Part shown: positions 27,378 to 35,385 of the stretch, in pieces | Layout of the letters: every line of letters begins with the position of its first letter | Numbering within the stretch: position 1 is the stretch's first letter | Assembly (NCBI RefSeq): GCF_000023945.1 | Contig: NC_013158.1 | Span: 496,001 to 560,000 of the forward strand | Length of the DNA stretch: 64,000 bases | Reading direction: 5' to 3' | From: Halorhabdus utahensis DSM 12940 | GTDB taxonomy: Archaea > Halobacteriota > Halobacteria > Halobacteriales > Haloarculaceae | Notes under the pieces: generated by a model | Databases searched by the model: none | What the model saw: only the letters and a program-made list of their open reading frames with translations | Told to the model about the DNA's origin: nothing | Position numbers and translations under genes: made by a program

Positions 27378-27455
27378 GTCGCCGACATCATTGCCCTTCC
27401 GTTCGCAACGACCGTCGTCGAGCCGGTTTCGCATGAAAAGTGCTGTCTATCCTGT

Positions 27456-27971
27456 ATGACGATCGTCGATCTCCCCGACCGAGACGACATCCGTACGACC
27501 GAGACCCGTGAGCAGATCGATGCGGACGCGTTCGCGGACGCACGCGAATCGGAACCTGTCCAATCAGGCTGGGTCGTGGTGGCGCTCACGTTCGACCCAG
27601 CGGGCAGCGTGTTGTTGATCGAAGAGCCCTGGGCCGACGGCTGGCTTGCACCGGGCGGCGCACGACAGCCCGGCGAATCACTCGAAACGGCGGTCACCAG
27701 GGAGATCGACGAGGAGACCGGCGTCGAGGCGACGCCGATCGCACCCCGCGCAGTCGACGAGTTCACCTTCGAGCATGAACGGACTGGTGAGACGGTCGGC
27801 TGGACGCTGGTCTGCTTCGAGGCCATCGCCGACGATCCCACGATCGACCGCGATCCGTCCGTCGACGACGAGGAGATTACCGACATTCGCTGGTTCGAGG
27901 GCCTGCCCGAGAACGTCTTCAACCCGGACTTGATGGTATCCGCCTACGAGGAGTGTGTGAAAGGGCCGTGA
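27456..27971 (+). CDS. NUDIX hydrolase
   Basis: 171 residues. The Nudix box reads GGARQPGESLETAVTREIDEETGV and fits the GX5EX7REUXEEXGU rule with all catalytic Glu residues, on a mixed alpha/beta Nudix fold. It should hydrolyse a nucleoside diphosphate linked to another group; the substrate is not predictable. It is downstream of the FKBP gene (78-bp gap) in the same direction. A T-rich stretch follows its stop. Confidence 0.88.
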   Translation: MTIVDLPDRDDIRTTETREQIDADAFADARESEPVQSGWVVVALTFDPAGSVLLIEEPWADGWLAPGGARQPGESLETAVTREIDEETGVEATPIAPRAVDEFTFEHERTGETVGWTLVCFEAIADDPTIDRDPSVDDEEITDIRWFEGLPENVFNPDLMVSAYEECVKGP

Positions 27972-27981
27972 TGCGGGCCGT

Positions 27982-27995
27982 TTTGGTTTTTGCTG
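27982..27995 (+). terminator. T-rich putative transcription terminator
   Basis: Two T runs (GTTTTGGTTTTTG) begin 11 nt after the NUDIX stop. Oligo-T tracts are the known terminator type in archaea. No strong hairpin precedes them. Confidence 0.35.
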
Positions 27996-28123
27996 GAGCT
28001 GCTATTGGTCCCTCCGGGGGTGGTACATCCGACGAGTTTGTCTTGAATTGGCTGATCACTGCTTCTGCCTACTGACCATGGCGATAACGGGCGATGATCG
28101 TCTCCGTTGATGCGACCATTGCT

Positions 28124-29515
28124 CTATGATTTAGGCAGTATGTGTAGCCTCCAATCGTCCGAGTGCCCCTCAACTAGTCTACTGGCGAACCACGTGACTC
28201 CCTCTAGGGCTGTCTCTACAGTTGCCCCTTCCTCTCCGGTCTCGGCAAATAGAACCTCTCGTTGCCCAGACTCGGTGTAGGCCGTTACAGCAGGAGGAAA
28301 ATCGCTCTCGTTTTGAAATGTCTGGTTCTGGGCTAGCTTGATGCGCATTCCCGGCGAGAGTCGAACGGCACCAACCACCCCGTTCCATCCTCCCCCTTCA
28401 ACGTGGACTTCGTCCGAAACTCCTTGAGCATGTACCTCTTCTCCCTCACCGAGTGAAATGGCTTCGAACCCGGTGTTCGATCGGAAAGCGGCCAGATCGA
28501 TGAGTGTCAGTTTCCATTCGGGTTCGCTTCTCACGTCGAGTTGATACGCTCCCGGGGCGGGAACAAACGCGAACTGTCCGCCGTGCTTCCAGCCGACCCC
28601 CTCTTCGGCGATCGTCTCGATGTCCGCGAGTCGCGTCTCATCCTCGTCAGAACCCACCGGTACGAGGTCAATGGTGAAGTCGGACGCGCTTTTCGTTTCG
28701 AAATAGAGTGCATGCAACCCCCCGCGTAGCTCGAAGGAATCAGTGACGGTCGACCCAGTCCCACTCCTGCGTATGGCTCCATCATACTCGTATCCCCGCC
28801 CGTCTTCGTTGTACTCATATCCCCGCTGGTGTTCGTTGAGCAAAGCTATTGACTCCAATTCGATCGGGTCATGGCGATCGTGAGCCCTTCCCTGGATATC
28901 GGCTTCGTTCCCCCACCCGTCGATAACCGTTATGTCGTATCTGGCGGAACCTCCTATGGACTGAACAAGTGCCGACGGGAACGTGGTTTCGTTCTCTCCT
29001 TCCTCTGATGTCTGTTTTACTTTCGCCGTCCCAGTAATCGTACTTTCGTGTCTGTGTTCCATCATTTCGATTTCGTCGTATCCCGTGTGGGGACCGACCG
29101 ATTCGACATATAGGAGCCCCTCACCTGGGTGTTCGGCCGCTCCCCCATAGTGAGTATTTTCGACGAAGGATTTCACATCTTCACGTCGTTCCTTGTCCAC
29201 TCGCTCGAAGTCAAGCACGTCGAGAGCACTCTGCTCCGAACGGAACAATTCGACGTATCCTGTCCTGTCCGTCCCGTCACTCCACCAGTCAGCGCTCGAT
29301 GAGACGGCAAACTGTGTTACTTCGAATCCAGAATAGTCCCATCGTTCGTCATCATGCTCCTCTTGTAGCTCGTTTTCGTCATTGCTCTCCTCCTGAGACT
29401 CGTTTTCGTCATTGCTCTCCTTCTGGGGCTCGTTTTCGTCAGAGTTATCGAGGCAACCACCCGATCCGAGAAGAAAACTCGTACTGCCCGCGACGAGGAG
29501 ATCACGTCGATTCAT
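28124..29515 (-). CDS. Predicted Tat-exported lipoprotein with acidic repeat linker
   Basis: 463 residues, function not recognised. The N-terminus MNRRDLLVAGSTSFLLGSGGC has twin arginines at 3-4, a hydrophobic core and a lipobox-like GSGGC with Cys21, as in haloarchaeal Tat lipoproteins. Residues 22-56 are a hydrophilic tether of about three imperfect 12-residue repeats built on NDENE-QEES. The rest looks like an extracellular beta-rich protein; the segment around residues 255-335 (ELRGGLHALYFETKSASDFTIDL, then FAFVPAPGAYQLDV) resembles pre-peptidase C-terminal-like beta domains, though weakly. Base composition is less GC-rich than the surroundings. It may have been acquired horizontally. Confidence 0.72.
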   Translation of the reverse strand: MNRRDLLVAGSTSFLLGSGGCLDNSDENEPQKESNDENESQEESNDENELQEEHDDERWDYSGFEVTQFAVSSSADWWSDGTDRTGYVELFRSEQSALDVLDFERVDKERREDVKSFVENTHYGGAAEHPGEGLLYVESVGPHTGYDEIEMMEHRHESTITGTAKVKQTSEEGENETTFPSALVQSIGGSARYDITVIDGWGNEADIQGRAHDRHDPIELESIALLNEHQRGYEYNEDGRGYEYDGAIRRSGTGSTVTDSFELRGGLHALYFETKSASDFTIDLVPVGSDEDETRLADIETIAEEGVGWKHGGQFAFVPAPGAYQLDVRSEPEWKLTLIDLAAFRSNTGFEAISLGEGEEVHAQGVSDEVHVEGGGWNGVVGAVRLSPGMRIKLAQNQTFQNESDFPPAVTAYTESGQREVLFAETGEEGATVETALEGVTWFASRLVEGHSDDWRLHILPKS

Positions 29516-29709
29516 AGAGGACTATATACATAAACGACATAAATAGCTACTCCAGAGGCAAAGAGCGATTTTGACTCATCACGGTTTGTTACCTCTACCG
29601 GCTGTAGTGAGCACTTTCCCTGTTCTCGTTGCGACGACCGAAATCCACCGGCTGTAGTCGGTTTCGTGACGAAATTACCGAGTCTCCCTGATGTAGTATT
29701 ACGGACAGA
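29516..29709. other. Intergenic region with a 12-bp direct repeat
   Basis: No gene is seen here. A 12-bp direct repeat, ACCGGCTGTAGT, occurs at 29597-29608 and 29647-29658, in AT-richer DNA between the two lipoprotein genes. The second copy can form a weak hairpin (CCGGCTGTAGTCGG). It may be a remnant or a regulatory site. Confidence 0.4.
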
Positions 29710-30261
29710 TCAGCAGGGTGACGGACATGCAACCGCTTCTCTAAAGATACTCGACGAGATCTGTCCATCCTCGTCGATTCCAATATACGTGGTCGAGTCA
29801 TTACAATCGAAATAGTCGCATGGAACTCGGACCGTGTGTTGCCGTTCGATCTCTGGAACGGACACGGCAACGAGATAGTCCGAATGTTCCAGGAGCGTGA
29901 TCTGCAGCTTTTTGTCCTCGGGGATCGGATGGCGCTCATCGTATACCACTGAGTCAGCCGCCAGATCGACGATACCGACGTAAATCTCCGGCACACCGAG
30001 GGGGTTCAAAATACGCACGTCATGCGGGCTATCGCCGGTGACACGATCCCCCAGCGTGACTTCCGTGTGTATGTTCTCCCCGATATCCGACGGGAGTGAT
30101 CTGTCTCCGTTGCTCACCGGGACGTCTTCGGGTGAAGCCGGGATCTCAATGGTCGTCTCGTCTGATAACGTGACGACATGCTCTCCTCGAAAAACCGCCG
30201 GACAGCCAGCAAGCGTCGAAGATACCCCTACGGCAGCAAGAACCTGACGTCGCGTTATCAT
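29710..30261 (-). CDS. Small predicted Tat-exported lipoprotein
   Basis: 183 residues, not recognised. MITRRQVLAAVGVSSTLAGC gives a twin-arginine signal with lipobox LAGC at Cys20. The mature part is a small beta-rich domain of about 160 residues with TTIEIPASPEDVPV, DVRILNPLGVPEIYVGIVDL and VYDERHPIPEDKKLQITLLEHSDYLVAV. It ends in a Cys-rich tail (CDYFDCNDSTTY, then ACPSPC), which could hold disulfides outside the cell. An in-frame ATG three codons upstream is possible. It pairs with the other lipoprotein gene downstream in a less GC-rich pocket. Confidence 0.7.
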   Translation of the reverse strand: MITRRQVLAAVGVSSTLAGCPAVFRGEHVVTLSDETTIEIPASPEDVPVSNGDRSLPSDIGENIHTEVTLGDRVTGDSPHDVRILNPLGVPEIYVGIVDLAADSVVYDERHPIPEDKKLQITLLEHSDYLVAVSVPEIERQHTVRVPCDYFDCNDSTTYIGIDEDGQISSSIFREAVACPSPC

Positions 30262-30675
30262 GTGATACATGGTAATCTCTCAAGTAAAGTGCTTTCTGGG
30301 TGGTTGCTCTTCCAGTGATAAGTGCTCATATCTGCCAGCGATGGTCCACTACCGAGAGAATATAGCAACAAGTAACTTGCTGAACGTGGGCATATACTGG
30401 CCGATTTTCGAAGAAGAATTGGTAATTTGTCTATTGAACATCCGGCCAGCGATGCGAGATCGCGTATCGATTTCGGTGAAGCGAACGTTGAAACCGTGCG
30501 CAGCGAGCGCGATTCATTCCGAGCGCGCCGCGCGGCGCGCTCGGAGGAGTTTTTGGCCGAGCTTTTTGCAAAGGGGGTCGCCGACGGCGACCCCCTGTGG
30601 TCCGAAAGAGCGCAAGCGCTCTTTCGTCATCACGAGAGAGCTTCGCTCTCTCGAACGACAGTAAAAAGGTCGTTG
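30262..30675. other. 405-bp gene-free region ending in a hairpin cluster
   Basis: No supported gene is found. The left part (30290-30470) is AT-richer and probably contains the promoter of the small lipoprotein gene (CTTTACT on the minus strand near 30285). The right part holds four back-to-back inverted repeats, annotated separately. A plus-strand reading frame through the hairpins has Arg/Ala-rich low-complexity content dictated by the palindromes and is not considered real. Confidence 0.6.
30519..30653. repeat. Cluster of four consecutive hairpin-forming inverted repeats
   Basis: Four perfect inverted repeats occur in 135 bp. One is a 26-bp fully self-complementary palindrome (30519-30544). 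One has a 10-bp stem with GAC loop, 30573-30595 (GGGGGTCGCC/GGCGACCCCC). One is 30603-30626 (CGAAAGAGCG/CGCTCTTTCG, loop CAAG). One is 30633-30653 (CGAGAGAGC/GCTCTCTCG, loop TTC). The last two, separated by a short TCATCA-type spacer and followed by GAAC, resemble the paired hairpins at the 3' end of the TnpB gene at 43566-43613. Transcribed from the right they would form the 3' UTR of the RAD55-like gene. Confidence 0.75.
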
Positions 30676-31305
30676 TTATGCGATGTCGCGGCTGGTGTCG
30701 ATGCTGACTTCCTCGACCAGGTCGAGCTTGATGACGTTCGTCGGCGCGCGGCCGCCGCGGAACTTCGGGATCGCGAGTCGGTTTTCGACCTCGTCGTTCG
30801 AGATGGTCGTGTTGAGGTCGAAGACGACGTCGGCGAAGTGTTCCGTCGTGTCACGCAGCGGCGGTACCGAGCGACCGTTCAAGCAGTGCAAGACGGCGAG
30901 GCTGCCAGTGTTGAATATGTGATTCTGCAGGTCGTTCATGAAGGAACGGAATCGAGACGGTGGTTCCTGTGCTTCGAGGACATCCAGTGGGTCGATGATG
31001 AGGTTCGACGTTTCAGGCAGAGCACTGACGAGCTTCCCCGCATTATCGAGCGGTGCTTCCCCTGAAACGTGTCTGATCGTCGGTTGGCCAGTTCTGGTCG
31101 GCGACTGCTCTAGGCTGTCACTGATCGCCTGCTCGGCGCGATCGAGCGACAGGTACAGCGTCCCCCGAGTAGCCGTCAGCTCGTAGAGGAACAGCTCCGC
31201 CTGACTGGCTGGCGTGGCGTTCAACGCGACGATGCTACCGGCCGGGATGCCCCCGTCGAGTTTCCGATCGAGTACGTCGATCCCGGTCCGGAGCCGGTCG
31301 GACAT
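30676..31305 (-). CDS. RAD55/KaiC-like (HTR-like) ATPase-fold protein with degenerate P-loop
   Basis: 209 residues with the RecA/RAD55 layout. It starts MSDRLRTGIDVLDRKLDGGIPAGSIVAL, the typical entry into a P-loop, but the Walker A position reads NATPASQAELF instead of GxxGxGKT, so nucleotide binding is doubtful. A Walker B-like strand NLIIDPLDVLE is present, followed by SLAVLHCLNG and the C-terminal strand pair. Haloarchaea carry several such HTR-like proteins, often thought to be regulatory. No signal peptide is present. It is followed by the hairpin cluster on its 3' side. Confidence 0.72.
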   Translation of the reverse strand: MSDRLRTGIDVLDRKLDGGIPAGSIVALNATPASQAELFLYELTATRGTLYLSLDRAEQAISDSLEQSPTRTGQPTIRHVSGEAPLDNAGKLVSALPETSNLIIDPLDVLEAQEPPSRFRSFMNDLQNHIFNTGSLAVLHCLNGRSVPPLRDTTEHFADVVFDLNTTISNDEVENRLAIPKFRGGRAPTNVIKLDLVEEVSIDTSRDIA

Positions 31306-31516
31306 AGATCAATAATCACTACAATCCCCACCTGATTAAAGATTCCGGATATGCCAGCCATAGCCGCTGTGGGAGGATCTGTCCACCGGAATGGGGCGAA
31401 ATCAAGTGACTTGAATACGATCGGTCGGTCAATCGCGTGCCGTCGTCGCCGTCCGGGTCCGAAATCAATCCGGTGTGTCGGGAGATTCAATAGCCCGGGG
31501 GTCAGGAGTGGAACCA

Positions 31517-32434
31517 ATGCGTCACGACCACATCATCAGTGCGAAACAGCTCTCCCGGTCCGACATCGAGGAGGTCCTGGACCGGGCGGCCGAGATCGCA
31601 CGCGATCCGACGGCGTTCCGACAACGCCATCCGGGCGCGTTGCTCGGACTGTTGTTTTTCGAGCCGAGTACGCGAACGAAGATGAGTTTCAGCGCGTCGA
31701 TCAAGCGCCTGGGCGGTGACATCGTCGATATGGGGCCGGTCGAGTATTCGAGCGTCAAGAAAGGTGAAAGTCTCGCTGACACCGTCCGAGTCGTCGAGGG
31801 ATACGCCGACGCGCTGGTCTTACGCCACCCGATGGAGGGGTCGGCGAAGATGGCCAGCGAATTCGTCGACGTGCCGCTGATCAACGGCGGGGATGGGGCC
31901 GGACAGCATCCGACGCAGACGCTGCTGGACCTCTATACGATCCGCGAGAACGCCGGGCTGGACGACCTCTCGATCGGGATCATGGGCGATCTGAAGTACG
32001 GACGAACTGTCCACTCGCTGGCGCACGCGCTGACGAACTTCGATGCCAGTCAGCATTTCATCAGTCCGGAAAGTCTCCGCCTCCCACGGAACGTCCGGTA
32101 CGATCTGCACGAGGAAGGGGCGACGATCCGCGAGCACACCGCGCTCGATACCGTCCTCGACAGCCTGGACGTGCTGTACGTGACTCGAATTCAAGAGGAG
32201 CGTTTCCCGGAGGAAAGCGAGTACCGGAAGGTCGCGGGCGAATACCGGATCGACGCCGAGACGCTGGAGTCCACCCGCGACGACCTCACGGTGTTGCACC
32301 CGCTGCCGCGGGTCGACGAGATCGATCACGACGTCGATGCGACCAGTCACGCCCAGTACTTCCAGCAGGCACATAACGGCGTCCCGGTCCGGATGGCCCT
32401 GCTGGATCTCGTCCTCGGGGGTGAGTCGGCATGA
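31517..32434 (+). CDS. pyrB: Aspartate carbamoyltransferase catalytic subunit
   Basis: 305 residues. ATCase condenses carbamoyl phosphate and aspartate in pyrimidine synthesis. The carbamoyl-phosphate site [21 protein letters not shown] is intact, and [48 protein letters not shown] and [10 protein letters not shown] follow. The ATG at 31517 has a GGAG ribosome-binding site about 8 nt upstream and gives the normal N-terminus. The next gene, pyrI, overlaps its stop by 4 bases. Confidence 0.97.
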   Translation: MRHDHIISAKQLSRSDIEEVLDRAAEIARDPTAFRQRHPGALLGLLFFEPSTRTKMSFSASIKRLGGDIVDMGPVEYSSVKKGESLADTVRVVEGYADALVLRHPMEGSAKMASEFVDVPLINGGDGAGQHPTQTLLDLYTIRENAGLDDLSIGIMGDLKYGRTVHSLAHALTNFDASQHFISPESLRLPRNVRYDLHEEGATIREHTALDTVLDSLDVLYVTRIQEERFPEESEYRKVAGEYRIDAETLESTRDDLTVLHPLPRVDEIDHDVDATSHAQYFQQAHNGVPVRMALLDLVLGGESA

Positions 32435-32889
32435 GCGACGATCAAGAGCTCCGGGTCAGCAAGATCCGCAACGGAACCGTCATCGACCACGTCAACGGCG
32501 GGGCGTCGATGCACGTCCTCTCGATTCTGGGTATCGAGGGAGGCGACGGTGATACCGTCAGTATCGTGATGAACGTCCCGAGCGACCGGCTCGGCAAGAA
32601 AGACATCGTCAAGGTCGAAGACCGGGAGTTGAGCCAGGCTGAAGTCGACGTCCTCTCGCTGATCGCGCCGGCGGCAACGATCAACATCATCCGGGATTTC
32701 GAGGTCATCGAGAAACGGCGCGTCGCCCGTCCGGACGAAGTCGTCGGCGTCCTCTCGTGTCCGAACCCGCAGTGTATCACGACCGAAGACGAGCCCGTCG
32801 AGAGCCGGTTTGAAGTGCTCGAGGACGGCGTTCGGTGTTGCTACTGTGATACGATCGTCCGAGATGACGTCGCTGAGCTCATCGATTGA
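32431..32889 (+). CDS. pyrI: Aspartate carbamoyltransferase regulatory subunit
   Basis: 152 residues. PyrI binds nucleotide effectors in its N-terminal domain ([22 protein letters not shown]) and contacts PyrB through a C-terminal zinc domain. The four Zn cysteines are visible as [13 protein letters not shown] and CCYCDT. The ATGA overlap with pyrB implies translational coupling and equal supply of both subunits of the holoenzyme. Confidence 0.97.
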   Translation: MSDDQELRVSKIRNGTVIDHVNGGASMHVLSILGIEGGDGDTVSIVMNVPSDRLGKKDIVKVEDRELSQAEVDVLSLIAPAATINIIRDFEVIEKRRVARPDEVVGVLSCPNPQCITTEDEPVESRFEVLEDGVRCCYCDTIVRDDVAELID

Positions 32890-32938
32890 TGTGAGTCGTG
32901 TCGACCTGACCAATGGGGGCATCGGCGAACTGGCTGAG

Positions 32939-32958
32939 TTGGGAAGCCAGCTTCCCAA
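32939..32958 (+). terminator. Hairpin downstream of pyrBI
   Basis: TTGGGAAGC and GCTTCCCAA form a 9-bp stem with a 2-nt spacer, followed by AA, 50 nt after the pyrI stop. It could mark the transcript end or be a processing site; archaeal termination normally depends on T tracts, which are not prominent here. Confidence 0.35.
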
Positions 32959-32990
32959 AATGTGAGTCAAAGGTTCCGGACCCAGAACTG

Positions 32991-32996
32991 TTTTAT
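32991..32996 (+). promoter_or_regulatory. TATA-like box of the 24-residue membrane peptide
   Basis: TTTTAT lies 25-30 nt before the ATG at 33021 in a short intergenic region, the expected position for a leaderless archaeal transcript. Confidence 0.45.
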
Positions 32997-33020
32997 CACC
33001 ACGGATCGAGATTGCACGTG

Positions 33021-33095
33021 ATGTCGAAAAAGAAACTCCTGATCGCCCTGATCACCCTCGTGGTCATCGCGTACATCCTGAAGGAAAAGCGCTGA
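33021..33095 (+). CDS. 24-residue single-span membrane peptide
   Basis: The peptide is MSKKKLLIALITLVVIAYILKEKR: three lysines, a 16-residue aliphatic core, then KEKR. The distribution fits one transmembrane helix with charged caps. A TATA-like box sits at the exact leaderless distance and the reading frame is closed by TGA, which supports expression, but such a short frame could be chance. A longer in-frame start at 32913 would add a stretch of non-acidic residues and is less likely. Function unknown. It may be an accessory subunit of a membrane complex. Confidence 0.5.
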   Translation: MSKKKLLIALITLVVIAYILKEKR

Positions 33096-33172
33096 CGAAC
33101 AGCCCTGCAGTCGTCGTATGCGTTCTCAGAGGGCGGAGGATCGTTCGGTCCTCCCCCGCAAGCACGAACTCG

Positions 33173-33736
33173 TTAGTTGTCTAGCTCCCGATCCCGGAAC
33201 CGTACCAGGACATCGCGATCCCGTGTATCCTCCGGGAGCGACCTGAACCAGTCGGCGTCCGTGATTTCGCCGTCCGGGTCCGCGACCGTGAGTGACGTCT
33301 CTGTCGCGTGCCCTTCGTAGATCGGCAGGACACCCCACGTTTCGTACTCGTTGCAGTAAAACTGGACGCGCCCGAGGAGCGCGAGATCATCGAAGTCGGC
33401 CCCGATGCCGGCTTCTTCGGCGAGTTCACGGCGTGCTGCCTCTCGGAACGACTCCGCCGGGCCGACTTCGCCACCGGGGAGCACCCACTTGCCGACGGCG
33501 TCGTGGCGAACGAGCAACAGGGCCCCGTCGTCCCGGGAGACCACCATGTGTGCGCCGTACGGCAGGCCGTTGTCCTGAATCCGTTCGGTGATCGTCTCGA
33601 AACGGGGACGGGAGACGTACCGAGTGCGGGTAAACTCCATGACGTCGTCCCGATCGTCGAGGAGTCGATGATACGTCTGTTCGGCCTCCTGCTCGGCGAG
33701 GTCGGCGCGATACCAGAGGTCGTCGACGACCGTCAT
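33173..33736 (-). CDS. NUDIX hydrolase with N-terminal helical extension
   Basis: 187 residues. The Nudix box is GGEVGPAESFREAARRELAEEAGI, intact. About 60 residues of helical, charged N-terminus (AEQEAEQTYHRLLDDRDDVMEF) precede the fold, longer than the other NUDIX protein at 27456. The strand VLLVRHDAVGKWVLPGG is typical. The substrate is unknown; closely related haloarchaeal proteins are annotated simply as NUDIX hydrolases. The 234-bp upstream region contains a 15-bp direct repeat. Confidence 0.87.
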   Translation of the reverse strand: MTVVDDLWYRADLAEQEAEQTYHRLLDDRDDVMEFTRTRYVSRPRFETITERIQDNGLPYGAHMVVSRDDGALLLVRHDAVGKWVLPGGEVGPAESFREAARRELAEEAGIGADFDDLALLGRVQFYCNEYETWGVLPIYEGHATETSLTVADPDGEITDADWFRSLPEDTRDRDVLVRFRDRELDN

Positions 33737-33812
33737 CGCCTGCTGGTTCTTCCGGGTGGATTCGGTCGGTGATCCGATCGCATGGAGAGACGTGTGCGGG
33801 AAATCATACGGT

Positions 33813-33852
33813 TGTGTTCGACCGTCGATGGCTTAAGTGTGTTCGACCGTCG
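33813..33852. repeat. 15-bp direct repeat in an intergenic region
   Basis: TGTGTTCGACCGTCG occurs at 33813-33827 and again at 33838-33852, 25 bp (about 2.4 helical turns) apart, separated by ATGGCTTAAG. It lies upstream of both the NUDIX gene (minus) and the small SH3-like gene (plus), so it could be a regulator-binding site for either. Confidence 0.5.
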
Positions 33853-33970
33853 GACGGTAGCGACGAACTGGTCTCGCCCGGTCCGTCTCGAGATACCACC
33901 CAGCGTGTGTTTCTGGACACATGCAGTCGAATCAGTCCCTTTTTACTCCCTACCCGACTACCTGTCTCAC

Positions 33971-34222
33971 ATGGCATTCGAAGAGGACGAAACGGTCGTT
34001 ATGCACGACGAGCACAGCGAGTACGACGGGGAGGTCGGGACCGTCACGCGTGTGATGGAGACGATGTTCGGCGACGCAACGTACACGGTGCAGTTCGACG
34101 AGGGCCAAGAGCAAGGCGTCCCCGAAGACGCCCTCGAAGCGGCGCCTGACGAGGAAGTGTCCAGCACGGAATCGGACGATGAAGAAGACGTGGCCGAGGC
34201 CGACGACGAATCCGACAACTGA
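33971..34222 (+). CDS. Small acidic SH3/KOW-like protein (DUF1918-like)
   Basis: 83 residues. The first 52 form a small beta barrel pattern, VVMHDEHSEYDGEVGTVTRVMETMFGDATYTVQFDEGQEQGVPEDALE, reminiscent of SH3-like/KOW or DUF1918 domains that bind nucleic acid or protein. The last 30 residues are almost all Asp, Glu and Ser. A TTTTTA box about 30 nt upstream suggests a leaderless message. It lies just before two RNA-processing genes, 6 bp from the first, so a role near RNA is possible but only inferred. Confidence 0.75.
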   Translation: MAFEEDETVVMHDEHSEYDGEVGTVTRVMETMFGDATYTVQFDEGQEQGVPEDALEAAPDEEVSSTESDDEEDVAEADDESDN

Positions 34223-34228
34223 ACGCGA

Positions 34229-34660
34229 ATGTCGTCCGTCCCCTTCCATTACGTTGATCTGCGGGCGTTCTGTTACGCCACAGAGGACAGCGCGCGGGTC
34301 GAGTCAGCCCTGCGGACGCTGATGCCCGAGGACGCCGAACTGGAGCAGACTGCAAGCGAGGGACACCACGGTGATCGGATCCTCGTCCACTCGACGCGGC
34401 TGGAACGGGCGGACGAAATCAGACACGTACTCTCCCAACTGGGGGCGCTCGAACCATCCGAGCGCGAGGACCTCCTTGCCGAGCTCGAAGAGCGGGTCGA
34501 TGACAACACGTCGTTTTTCCTGACGCTCTCGAAACAGGCCGCGTTCAACGGGCGCGTCGAGCGTGGCGACGGTATCACGCTCCGGGGGAAAGTTGAGGCG
34601 TATCCGGCGACGAAGGACCGCGCGATAGAGCACGTCCGTGAGGCACTCGAAACACTGTGA
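34229..34660 (+). CDS. COG1325-type predicted RNA-binding (exosome-associated) protein
   Basis: 143 residues. Sequence pattern FHYVDLRAFCYATEDSARVESALRTLMP, then ILVHSTRLERADEIRHVLSQLG and NTSFFLTLSKQAAFNGRVERGDGITLRGKVEAYP matches the archaeal COG1325 family, classically predicted to be an RNA-binding exosome component because it clusters with exosome and RNase P genes. Here its stop overlaps the start of the Rpp30 gene (TGATG), which is the conserved arrangement. Confidence 0.85.
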   Translation: MSSVPFHYVDLRAFCYATEDSARVESALRTLMPEDAELEQTASEGHHGDRILVHSTRLERADEIRHVLSQLGALEPSEREDLLAELEERVDDNTSFFLTLSKQAAFNGRVERGDGITLRGKVEAYPATKDRAIEHVREALETL

Positions 34661-35367
34661 TGTACGAGGCGGCCCACGCCCGGCCTGACGGCGAAAGCAC
34701 CGTCGCACGACTCGCAACGACGGCCGCCGAGTCCGGCTACGACGGACTGGTCGTCCGGAACCACGGTGACGCACTCGCCGAATACGATCGAGCGACGATC
34801 GCCGAATCCTACGATATCGACATCGTCGACGGCGTCGAGGTCCGGGCCGACGATCCTTCGCGGGCGAGTGGCTTTCTCGGCAACCATCGCGATCATCGAA
34901 CGCTGGTCGCCGTCCACGGCGGCACCGTCGAGATGAACCGCTTCGCCGTCGAACAGCCGGCGGTTGACGTCCTGGCCCATCCGCTGACCGACGACGGGGA
35001 CGTCAATCACGTCATCGCCAGGACGGCTGCCGAAAACGGGGTCCACATCGAGTGGTCGCTTCGACACGTCCTCCGGAGCGACGGCGGGCAACGCGTGGGG
35101 GCGATCCGCGGACTGCGGAAGTTGCGGCAACTCATCCAGCAATACGACGCGCCCTACGTCGTGAGTGCCGACGCGACCACACACCTCCAGATGCGCGCAC
35201 CGCGGGAACTGGCTGCACTCGGCGAGGTGCTGGATTGCCCGCCGGCGTGGATCGAAACAGGGCTGAAAGCGTGGGGGAACATTGCGGAGCGCAACCGGAC
35301 GCGAACCGGCGATCGGTTCGTGGAACCTGGCGTGCGTCTGGGTCGTGACGACGAGAGTGAGCGGTGA
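34660..35367 (+). CDS. rnp3: Ribonuclease P protein component 3 (Rpp30)
   Basis: 235 residues, a PHP/TIM-barrel-like Rpp30 protein, one of the archaeal RNase P protein subunits that help the RNA process tRNA 5' ends. Family marks include YEAAHARPDGESTVARLATTAAESGYDGLVVRNH, VDGVEVRADDPSRASGFLGNHR, VDVLAHPLTDDGDVNHVIARTAAENGVHIEWSLRHVL and VSADATTHLQMRAPRELAALGEVLDC. The ATG at 34660 overlaps the preceding stop by one base, indicating coupling. It is convergent with the next gene. Confidence 0.92.
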   Translation: MYEAAHARPDGESTVARLATTAAESGYDGLVVRNHGDALAEYDRATIAESYDIDIVDGVEVRADDPSRASGFLGNHRDHRTLVAVHGGTVEMNRFAVEQPAVDVLAHPLTDDGDVNHVIARTAAENGVHIEWSLRHVLRSDGGQRVGAIRGLRKLRQLIQQYDAPYVVSADATTHLQMRAPRELAALGEVLDCPPAWIETGLKAWGNIAERNRTRTGDRFVEPGVRLGRDDESER

Positions 35368-35385
35368 GGTTCCGGATACCGCCGG

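Noticed and set aside
30427-31065. Plus-strand frame across the hairpin cluster and opposite the RAD55-like gene
   Set aside because: Its composition is imposed by the palindromes and then by antisense coding; the minus-strand protein has the RecA-like layout.
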